From: an uncultured Candidatus Poseidoniales archaeon
Lineage (GTDB): Archaea; Thermoplasmatota; Poseidoniia; Poseidoniales; Thalassarchaeaceae
Direction of reading: 5' to 3'
NCBI GenBank assembly: GCA_902601345.1
Contig: CACKMK010000005.1
Span: forward strand, 1 to 64,000
Length of the DNA: 64,000 nucleotides
Within the stretch, counting starts at the first letter, position 1. Every line of letters starts with the position of its first letter. Below, one piece after another: positions 36,143-44,600 of the stretch. The notes beneath the pieces were generated by a model, which worked only from the letters and a program-made list of their open reading frames with translations, did not search any database and was not told the DNA's origin. The position numbers were made by a program, and so were the translations under genes.

Positions 36143-37238
36143 TCATGGATTCCCCGTCTTTGCCGAAGTGGCACTCTTTGCGGAAAAAATATGACTTACC
36201 GCAGAACCGGTTGAGTCTCTTGTGACAACAGGCTCGCCACCCATTGCCTCCTCCCACAAGAGACCGGCTCGATAGCTTGACCTAACAAGAGGGCCACTAG
36301 CCACGGCTCTGAAGCCTAGCTCCCTAGCAGTTCCATCCCAGTCGGCGAAGCTCTCGGGCTCAGGAAATCTGTCAATAGGGAGGTGCCTAATGCTTGGTTG
36401 CAAGTATTGTCCCAGAGTAATCATGTCCACTCCCGCTTCTCTCACCATTTCCATTGCCTCCGTAATCTCTTCATCAGTCTCTCCTAACCCTACCATGAGG
36501 CTGGTCTTCGTCATTAGATCAGGGCGGATCTCCTTAGCATACCTGAGTATTTTGAGTGATTGTTCAAATGAAGCACGCGGATCCCTAACAACGCCATCTA
36601 ATCGAGGCACACACTCGACATTGTGAGCAAAAACCTTCAGAGGCAGCCCTTCGAGTAACATTTCGAGCGAATCTAGGTTCCCATCTAAGTCAGAGCATAG
36701 AAGCTCTAGACCAACCCCCGGGTTAGTTTCAGAAACTCTCAGAATGCAATCCTTGTAATGTGAAGCCCCCCCCATCAGAAAGATCGTCTCTGTTCACAAC
36801 CGTAATCACCGCATAACTAAGCCCCATCCTTTTCACTGCAACCGCCAACTCTCTGGGCTCCTCAGGGTCCAGTTCAGGTGGCGTTCTGACCGTACCCACT
36901 GCACAGAATCTGCACCCTCTGGTGCAAACCTCCCCGGCAATCATGAAAGTAGCAGTCCCCCTTCCCCAGCAATCGTGTATGTTCGGACATCTAGCCTCCT
37001 CGCACACGGTGTTCAGGCCGTGTTCTATGACATTTCCCTTGGTGCCATTGAATCTAGCTTGTGCAACTCCTGTTGGGAGAGAGGTCTTGAACCAATCCGG
37101 TAGCCTCTTACGCATCGATTTCCGCTTTTCTAGGGGGCTCAATTCTTCGGAGACTCCACAGCCTCCCGACCCATCCACATCGAGGTCGATGATTGGCAAC
37201 CGTCTCTCCATCGAAATAGGCGGATAGAAGAACGACAT
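36143..37238 (-). CDS. lipA: Lipoyl synthase, frameshifted at a G8 run
   Basis: Two minus-strand frames together give a LipA of about 364 residues that inserts sulfur into octanoyl-E2. The first frame holds the auxiliary cluster cysteines ([13 protein letters not shown]) and the radical SAM motif CTRGCRFC, then [11 protein letters not shown]. The second frame continues [11 protein letters not shown] and ends with the RSSYRAG motif that holds the serine ligand of the auxiliary cluster. The break is the C8 run at 36766-36773 (G8 on the coding strand); seven would restore DLSDGGASHY. An in-frame ATG at 37211 is an alternative start. It heads the operon continuing into E1 alpha, 15 bases downstream. 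Confidence 0.92.
36766..36773 (-). other. lipA: G8 (plus-strand C8) homopolymer at the lipA frame break
   Basis: Eight consecutive Cs on the plus strand read as eight Gs in the lipA coding strand. The conserved radical SAM sequence requires seven. This is the third occurrence of the same one-base excess in the window. Confidence 0.85.
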
Positions 37239-37277
37239 TAACCGTTCTCATCTGCAAGTCCCACTTCATCTGAGAAA

Positions 37278-37287
37278 TTTGTAAAAT
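37278..37287 (+). promoter_or_regulatory. TATA-like element for the SDR-folB genes
   Basis: The stretch TTTGTAAAAT lies about 25 bases upstream of the ATG at 37308, in the 69-base gap between divergent lipA and the SDR gene. Position and AT content suit an archaeal TATA box serving a short-leader transcript. Confidence 0.35.
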
Positions 37288-37307
37288 AGACATCCCTTGC
37301 GCGTGCC

Positions 37308-38060
37308 ATGAGCGACGTGGTTATAGTAACTGGAGGAGCAATTAGAATTGGACGAGAGATATGCTTGAAACTCTCCGAAGAGGGATACAAAATTGCCATC
37401 CACTACAGGAGTTCGGAAGATGATGCCAGAGACCTGCAAGAAGAAATCGAGTCCGCAGGCGGAAATGCATGTACTATCCAATGCGATTTGAACGATTCAG
37501 CCTCCGTAAAAAAACTAATCAAGAATGCTTCCGATTCGCTAGGGGCAGTTGTTGGAGTTGTGAACAATGCATCTCTATTCGTGCTAGACCGAATCGAGGA
37601 TGTTTCCGAGGAAACCTGGGTAGAGCACATGAAAGTCAACGCCTTGGCGCCATTACTACTGATTCAAACCCTCTTTGAGTCATCTGTCGAAGGCTCATGG
37701 GTGGTCAATATTCTCGACTTTAAAGTGGAATCGCCCAACGCCGACTATCTTTCTTACACGGGTTCTAGATTCGCTTTGCACGGCCTGACTTCTGCTCTTG
37801 CACTCGATCTAGCGCCTAAGGTAAGAATAAACTCGGTAGCCCCGGGACACGTTCTTACCAGTGACATCCTAGATGCAGAATCCCTGAATAGAGTCCAATC
37901 AGAGTCCCCTCTTGGATACGGGCCATCTGCTAGGGACGTTGCGGATTCCGTTGCATTCCTAGCAAAGTCCCCAGCAATTACCGGACAAACGATTTTTGTC
38001 GACTCAGGCGAGAGATTCAGACAGATGAAGAAGGATCCCGCACTTGACAAGGGTGAGTAG
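37308..38060 (+). CDS. Pteridine reductase/FolM-like short-chain dehydrogenase
   Basis: A 250-residue SDR. The nucleotide motif is TGGAIRIG at residues 8-15, in the TGG..RIG form seen in pteridine reductase PTR1 and FolM. NNAS lies near residue 86. The active site reads NILD with D137 (as in PTR1, where Asp replaces the usual Ser), then Y150 and R154 in YTGSRF, where the normal catalytic lysine is replaced by arginine. The C-terminal SGERFRQM is also family-like. Reduction of a dihydropterin is likely because folB follows after 2 bases. The Lys to Arg change makes activity uncertain. Confidence 0.8.
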   Translation: MSDVVIVTGGAIRIGREICLKLSEEGYKIAIHYRSSEDDARDLQEEIESAGGNACTIQCDLNDSASVKKLIKNASDSLGAVVGVVNNASLFVLDRIEDVSEETWVEHMKVNALAPLLLIQTLFESSVEGSWVVNILDFKVESPNADYLSYTGSRFALHGLTSALALDLAPKVRINSVAPGHVLTSDILDAESLNRVQSESPLGYGPSARDVADSVAFLAKSPAITGQTIFVDSGERFRQMKKDPALDKGE

Positions 38061-38062
38061 AA

Positions 38063-38482
38063 TTGAGTAAAACAACCCCTCACCTCACCTCGATAATCTC
38101 ACGAATCGACACAAATGGGTGGACAACGGTTCTATTGGAGGATGTAGTTATGCAGTTGGATATCGGAGCCCATGATTTCGAGAAAGGAGTAAAGCAGCCA
38201 ATCAGGTTTGACATAGAAGTCTTGGTAGAAGGGGCAGAATCACCAATTAGGGATGATATCGGTGAAGTACTCAACTATGAGTATCTCCATGGTTCGATAG
38301 TATCTGCAATTTCAACGAGGCATTCTCTGTTGGAAAACTTGGCTGCTTCGATACTGGAGGAGATTTTACTGCCCGAGAAAGCAGTAGCGGGAGTTGTCTG
38401 CCTGACCAAACTATCCCCCACTGGATTCGATGGCAAGTTCGGATGCTCCATGGTCAAGGTAAAACCGGGCCGAATGACTTGA
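38063..38482 (+). CDS. folB: Dihydroneopterin aldolase/epimerase (FolB-like)
   Basis: A 139-residue T-fold enzyme of the FolB/FolX family acting on dihydroneopterin in pterin synthesis. The catalytic Glu region is DIGAHDFEKGVKQPIRFDIE near residue 31, DVLNYE-like VLNYEYLH follows, then LLENLAASILEEIL, and the catalytic lysine region is LTKLSP near residue 113. The TTG at 38063 is used because the first conserved strand (TVLLEDVVMQ) precedes the first ATG at 38150. Its stop directly abuts the encoded CCA end of the convergent tRNA-Leu gene. Confidence 0.85.
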   Translation: MSKTTPHLTSIISRIDTNGWTTVLLEDVVMQLDIGAHDFEKGVKQPIRFDIEVLVEGAESPIRDDIGEVLNYEYLHGSIVSAISTRHSLLENLAASILEEILLPEKAVAGVVCLTKLSPTGFDGKFGCSMVKVKPGRMT

Positions 38483-38568
38483 TGGTGCAGGGGATGGGAT
38501 TCGAACCCATGAAGCACTAAGCACCGGAGCTTAAGTCCGGCCCCTTTGACCAACTCGGGTACCCCTGC
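38483..38568 (-). tRNA. tRNA-Leu (anticodon UAA) with encoded CCA
   Basis: The minus strand folds as a class II tRNA. The acceptor arms are GCAGGGG and CCCCTGC. The anticodon stem CCGGA/TCCGG encloses the loop CTTAAGC with anticodon TAA. An extended variable region (TGCTTAGTGCTTC) follows, then the T arm ATGGG-TTCGAAT-CCCAT. The discriminator is A, as usual for Leu, and CCA is encoded at 38483-38485. No intron is visible. The gene ends immediately beside the folB stop codon. About 15-25 bases upstream of the tRNA 5' end the minus strand has an AT-rich GAAATTCAAAG that could be its TATA box. Confidence 0.95.
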
Positions 38569-38618
38569 AGTTCAACCAGCACCGACTTTGAATTTCAACC
38601 GAGCGGACGATTACCGTC

Positions 38619-38626
38619 CTATAACC
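38619..38626 (+). promoter_or_regulatory. TATA-like element before the 984-residue surface protein
   Basis: CTATAACC lies about 48 bases before the ATG at 38671, in the 102-base gap after the tRNA gene. If used, the transcript would have a leader of about 20 bases. It is supported only by sequence and position. Confidence 0.3.
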
Positions 38627-38670
38627 GATGCATTTAGTACTCCAATCTCCCGAACTCTTTAACATCTCGA

Positions 38671-41625
38671 ATGCGGCGCGTATTTGTGCGAAATAGGAAC
38701 CCAGCCCCGTGTGTTGATCGAAGTGCCCTTGTTTCCCTGGCTCTTGTCATATTGATGGTATCACCCACTGGGATAAATCTGCAGGCAAAAGAGCTAACGA
38801 ATTTCTACAGATCTGACTCATCCGAAAGCGATCCAGCAGCAAACCTATACAAGCTCTACTTCGTAGAACCCGGACAGAACCAGACGGCAGGTATGGACGG
38901 ACTCATCAGCACTCAACCCCCGGCGTCAAATGCCGATCAGGTAACTGCTAGCGCTCTGGATGACGACGTGCAGTTCATGTCAATATCGATGATGTCGACT
39001 TTGGAATTATTCGGAAGAAAATTCTTTGCCAATGAAACACACTACGTTCCCGTCGAACTGTTCCTCAAGTCAGAGGGCCCTCAGAATTCTAATGTGGATT
39101 GGACAGTATCCATCATGACAACAGAAAGGACTCTTGGCTCTACTACTTACTCCGGATCAGTTTGTACTGCTTCATTTGGTAGCAGTTGCGACTTTGATCA
39201 CGAAATAATCGATGTCGGCATCGGCTCATCAGAGTCCTTTGATGTGAGGAAAGGTGAGAGGCTGATAGTCAAAGTTAGGGCTAGTATGTCTGGATGCGAT
39301 GGGGGTGATAGTCCATTCGGCGGTTCCGACTGCTCTGCTGACGTTGCATTCAATAGGATAGACAATGAGCCAAATAAATTCTCCAAGATGGAGGCCAACG
39401 GCAATGCTCTGATGAATAGTATCATTGTTGTACAGAGGGAAGGAGCCAATATTGCGGAGGGCTCCGAATTAGATTGGTATCCTAACGATGTGATTGAAGA
39501 CAGGAAGATGCAGTTCTCAATGGACGCAATCAGTGCTTTCGGGAGGAGCGATATATCACGGGTCGATATCCTGATGAGGGGTCCGAATGGTAATTACGAG
39601 GTCGATGAAAGAATCACTGGGGATATGGAAGAAATAGAGGACTCGAGCACGGGGATATTCGGCAAGTATGTCCATACTTACAACAGCGGACTAACCCCTG
39701 GTGAATACACAGTCATCCTCAAGGTAAGAGACGTTGGAGGTAATGAGATTGAGATAGAGCACGAGCCAATCGAAATGCACCAATTTGGCGTCTCATTGAA
39801 GCATAGATTCGATCGTTCAGTTGAGTATTTCGCACCGGGAAAGGTAACGCCAGTTCCAATGGTTCTAGTGCACAGGGGGGACTCGACAAAATCGATGACC
39901 GTAGAGTTGGAAGTCCTAACAAATCTAGGGAGCTCGTGGTTGGTAGAGTTCGATTCTCCAGCCGGGTACGAGATGAGTTCGGGCGGTTCTGTTCTCAATC
40001 CAACAGTCACACTCACAGCTCCAGATGACCTCACAGGAATGCCCAAGAAGATAGAGATTAGAGCCATAGCCGAGGCAGATGTTGATGGGGTTATCTCCGT
40101 TGTACATCAGGATACTTTGGTCCTAAACGTCGAGAAGATCGATGTCTACCAACCACCAGTAGTGTCTATTTGGTCGGAGGATCACAAGATTCCAATTGCT
40201 AACTCATCTAGAGGAGACGCACTAGACTCAACGATACCAAGATTCGCTGAGTATGGAGAGTTCAACCCATTCATACTCGAGATTTTCAACTCTGGCTTCG
40301 ATGCTGATACCTTCAGGATCGACATTCTAAAGAGGTCAAAGTCAATATTCCAACTACACGACAATCTAACCGGTCAACGGATACTCCAGGACGAGGGAGA
40401 TGGTACATTCCATACCTCTCTTCTTGAGAGGCACAATACCCAAGTTTTGATTCTAGGAATTAAGCCGAGCCTCGATAGAGATGACGATGACATCGGAGAA
40501 ATCGAGATTGAGGTAATCAGCGGCGGAAACGCATCTACGACCACTAAGGTCTCATTCACCATTCAGAGAACTTATGGGATTAGAGGTGAGATTTCTCAGG
40601 ACTGCGACGGCACCCCACTTGGTCACATGGAGGTCGCTCTGTGTGCTCCCGGACAGGATAGGCCGGTACTGGAATTCAGAGCAAGGATCACAAATAGCGA
40701 TACTGAACTAGGCCCCGCCTCATGGTGGTTGCTGAAGAATCCGGCCAGCCTTCAGGAAAATTTGGAAAGAGATACGAAATATGGAAATTGGGAATATAGA
40801 ATCACTAACTCGGGCGGCGAGGCAGTTCCCCGTGTTTCCCTCGGCCCAGGAGACTTCACTGAAGTATTCCTCAGCGTCACTATGACCAATCAGGTGGATG
40901 CGGGCAATCACACAGTTTTCCTTAGAATCGTGGAGGATGTGGACGAAGATAATCCTCGCTATTTCGACCTCCCTATGACATTCGAAGTCGATGCAGTAGA
41001 TCCCATGCTGGAGATAGTTCAGGAATCCCCTAACAAGAAGTTCTCGCCTGGTAACGATTACTCGATTACAATGATTGTCAAAAACGAAGGGAACAGCCCC
41101 ATGACAGTTCTTCTTGAGGCTGATGCCGATGCAAGCGGTTGGGAAGTCTCAATCGGTGGGCTATCCGGATCTCCTTTGATAGAGATAGATCAATTCGATC
41201 AGGCTACTTTTACAGTAGAGGTTTCTGTACCGAGCTCGGCGAATAACGGACAGTCGGTTCCGATTTCGATTACTGCGACCCCCCTTGATACCGAGCAGAG
41301 CTTTGCCGACTCATTGAAGGCCCAGTTCACTCTGGTTGCGATAGTCGAAATCTCATCAATCTCCAAGATAGTGGTCAACGAGATCGTTCATCCCAGGCCA
41401 ATTTCTATGGTTCTCTTCGCAGTCAGCGTTCTACTCTTGTTTGCAGGAGTCCAGAGCAGACTCAACAGAAGGAGATGGGCAGCACAAATGCGGATGCTAG
41501 AATCCCTATCGGAACCAGAAGAGGATATACCGTCTGAGGTACCTGACATACCAGCACCAGTAGTGGTAGAAGATCCACCGAGAGCAGTGGACAGATACGA
41601 TGATGACGACGTTGAACTTATCTGA
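38671..41625 (+). CDS. Large exported surface protein with C-terminal membrane anchor
   Basis: A 984-residue protein. A signal sequence at about residues 20-40 is followed by roughly 870 extracellular residues and one membrane helix at about 910-928 (ISMVLFAVSVLLLFAGVQ). The 56-residue cytoplasmic tail begins with arginines and ends in DRYDDDDVELI. The outer part is built of beta-sandwich-like segments, including NEGNSPMTVLLEADADASGW near residue 810, which resembles NEW3/CARDB-type adhesion domains. Cysteines are few and clustered (SGCDGGDSPFGGSDCSA near residue 208). The role is probably cell-surface or S-layer-like. The next gene, 9 bases downstream, is a second giant exported protein. Confidence 0.75.
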   Translation: MRRVFVRNRNPAPCVDRSALVSLALVILMVSPTGINLQAKELTNFYRSDSSESDPAANLYKLYFVEPGQNQTAGMDGLISTQPPASNADQVTASALDDDVQFMSISMMSTLELFGRKFFANETHYVPVELFLKSEGPQNSNVDWTVSIMTTERTLGSTTYSGSVCTASFGSSCDFDHEIIDVGIGSSESFDVRKGERLIVKVRASMSGCDGGDSPFGGSDCSADVAFNRIDNEPNKFSKMEANGNALMNSIIVVQREGANIAEGSELDWYPNDVIEDRKMQFSMDAISAFGRSDISRVDILMRGPNGNYEVDERITGDMEEIEDSSTGIFGKYVHTYNSGLTPGEYTVILKVRDVGGNEIEIEHEPIEMHQFGVSLKHRFDRSVEYFAPGKVTPVPMVLVHRGDSTKSMTVELEVLTNLGSSWLVEFDSPAGYEMSSGGSVLNPTVTLTAPDDLTGMPKKIEIRAIAEADVDGVISVVHQDTLVLNVEKIDVYQPPVVSIWSEDHKIPIANSSRGDALDSTIPRFAEYGEFNPFILEIFNSGFDADTFRIDILKRSKSIFQLHDNLTGQRILQDEGDGTFHTSLLERHNTQVLILGIKPSLDRDDDDIGEIEIEVISGGNASTTTKVSFTIQRTYGIRGEISQDCDGTPLGHMEVALCAPGQDRPVLEFRARITNSDTELGPASWWLLKNPASLQENLERDTKYGNWEYRITNSGGEAVPRVSLGPGDFTEVFLSVTMTNQVDAGNHTVFLRIVEDVDEDNPRYFDLPMTFEVDAVDPMLEIVQESPNKKFSPGNDYSITMIVKNEGNSPMTVLLEADADASGWEVSIGGLSGSPLIEIDQFDQATFTVEVSVPSSANNGQSVPISITATPLDTEQSFADSLKAQFTLVAIVEISSISKIVVNEIVHPRPISMVLFAVSVLLLFAGVQSRLNRRRWAAQMRMLESLSEPEEDIPSEVPDIPAPVVVEDPPRAVDRYDDDDVELI

Positions 41626-41634
41626 GCAGCCTAG

Positions 41635-44600
41635 ATGTACGAACGACGCTCCATTCTGCTTAAGACCCCGAGTTATCGCCAAAGAACTGTGACACATATC
41701 ATGAGGTTCGTAATTGCGAATTACGAAGGTAACCTCGAATCATCAAAGAAGAGATCAGCCACTCTTCTGGCATTGCTGTTCCTGATATCAAGTACAGCTT
41801 CTATCCATTTTTCTGCAGTCGAGGTTTCGGCTACAAACAATGACCAGGATGCGGACGGCCTTCCATACGGTATTGAGTTCATCATCAACACACAACCCCA
41901 GGATTGGGATTCCGACAATGATGGCCTCCCCGATGGGTGGGAGTGGCAGTACGGCCTGGATCCACTATCTTCATTGGGAGATAATGGATCTACTGGCGAT
42001 CCAGATTCCGATGGCCTGACAAATCTCAACGAGTACCTCTTCGGAATACCCTCTGGCTGGGACGAACCCTCGACTACCAATGTCCTCGACAATGGTGTTT
42101 GGTGGAACGGGACCATCCCAGTTTCAAACTGGGACGAGGAGAGCGCGATGCAAGTTATTCAAGGCTCAGGATCCGATGGTGCTGATGAGGATCCGGTAGG
42201 AAACATCTGCACCGACACCTTCGACAATGACCATGATGGGATGGTCGACTCAAATGACAATGACTTCGACGGCGATGCAGATTGTAGCTCGGATGATGAC
42301 GATGGGGACGGAGAAATCGATGAGGACCCCAACGGCTGGGATACCGATGGAGATGGTATGCCAGATGGTTGGGAGGTAGCAAACGGTTTGGATCCTACTT
42401 CAAATTCCAACCAGGACGGAACATACGGGGATCCGGACTTCGATGGCTTGGCTAACATCTACGAGTACGTCAATCCTGCATGGGGGACCAGGAACGGCTC
42501 AACATTCCCTCCTACCCAGTATTTTAGACCAGGTCCGATAAACATGACAATCACTGAGTCGCCATGCAACCCAGTCCTCTCTCTAGGGCCAGGAGGATGT
42601 GCGATATTCACCGCAGAGGTCGATGGCATAACGCAGACAGATCCTCAGAACAACGATACTGACGGCGACGGCCTCAATGACTCATTCGAGGGACTGGTGT
42701 TGCTTACCGATCCAACCTCCCCTGACACTGATGGTGATGGGATTTTGGATGGAATCGAGTATAACGGCTCTTACGGAGACCCCGCACAAGGCTCAGATCC
42801 ACGTGATAATAACACCGATGGCGACCATCTTGATGATGGGGATGAGGACCTTAACGGAAACGGGGTGATTGACACTGGAGAGACCGATCCGACCAGGATA
42901 AACGACGAAGGGGACTTCGATGGCGACGGTCTTCAGAATTGGGAGGAGAACAACTCATGCACCCTCTGGAACGTCGCTGATACGGATGGAGGGGGCATAA
43001 ACGATGGAGACGAAGGCTTCCCCGGACAGACCGATCCCTGCACCTCGACATTTGATCTAGTCTTCACGGTAATAGCGTGGGACGGAGAGGCGGACACACT
43101 TACTCTAAACTCTACAGAGGGAATCGACCCGGATCCCGTAGACTGGAGGGGAAGCCCCCCAATGGCTTACTATATCTCTCCCAATGGTACGCAAACACCG
43201 TTCGTCTACTCCTCCCTAGAGTCACTATTCATGAGGGGCGTAGACGTCGAACCCCCGGCGGGTTCCAATACCATACTAATTACAAACGGATCTTGGTGCT
43301 GGGATGCTTCTCCAAACGCATCCAATGACCCATGGTGTGATGACGACTACAAGGACACCGATGGTGACGGACTGGCCGACTGGGAGGAACTGACCGCAAC
43401 TTGGGGGTACCTATCAGACCCCACTCTATTCGATACCGATGGAGACGGCGTGAACGACCTCTCGGAGATACTGAACGATACAGACCCAAGGGAGCCCTGC
43501 GACAATCTTCTCGATTCAGATGGAGATGGCCTCAATAACTACTTCGAGAACTCTACGGGCTGCTCTATGATTTTCGGTATCGGTGGCAACCTTACTAGCG
43601 ATGTCTGGTTCACGATTTGGAACATAGCCGACTCCGACTCCGGAGGAGTTGATGACGGTCAAGAATACCTTGACGGTACAAACCCCCAGAATAATCCCGA
43701 TGATGACATTAATCCCCTAGATACGGACGGGGATGGGATTCCCGATTCCATAGAGTTGGACCTCGGTACTGATTGGTTGGATCCAGACTCAGATGGAGGG
43801 GGGGTGCCTGACGGCGAAGAATGCCCAGAGGATTTCTGGGAGCTAGACTGCATCGGCTCTCCAAGCGACCCCTTCGACCCTTCTGACGATATCGAGGAAA
43901 ACTCCCTGATGTTCACAGCAACAAACACCTCAGACGGTCTTGACCCATCTTTGAGGCACTACTGGAGATGGCACACTTACGACTACTACACTGGAGTCTC
44001 GTGGGGGGTAAACAGCACTCTTGTCGGGAACACTCAGGTTATGCCAGAATTCTCTGTTGAACAGGGAGTTGCAGACCAATCCTTCTGGAATCACTCAGGA
44101 CCTCTATCATGGGAGATTATCTTCGATGAAGCGGGATACATCGGGCCTGGCCGGGAACTAATTCAACCATTCAATGTAGTCAACTACACGACTTGGGCAG
44201 ACTTTACCGCTGGACTTAATTTCTCCAACTACACCAGGGATGTGATCGTCGACAGCGCTGTGATTGAGGCGCTTTACGTAAATGCTCCAGAGGTGATTCT
44301 TACTACTGAAATCACAGATAACTCCACCGCATTCGATGATTCGGAATACGGTAAAGACCTCCCTCAAGACTTCTTGGATAACGGAGATTTTGTGATCAAT
44401 CTGACACAGGACATACTGGATCAGTCCGGAGCAATTTCAGCATGGGACAAAATCAATGCAATTCAGGACTTCCTCGTCAATGGCAATGAGACCATATCCT
44501 TCCTGAGGAACCATTATGGCTCGGGAAGACCCGATGGGATGGGCAGTGATAGTGACATTTCTCACTGGATTCTGAACTCTTCTCGAGAAGGAAACTGTGA

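Noticed and set aside
41860..43900. Repeated Asp/Gly-rich DNA as a tandem repeat array or CRISPR
   Set aside because: The repetition is at protein level (DxDxDG motifs) with varied codons and irregular spacing; there are no identical repeats or spacers.
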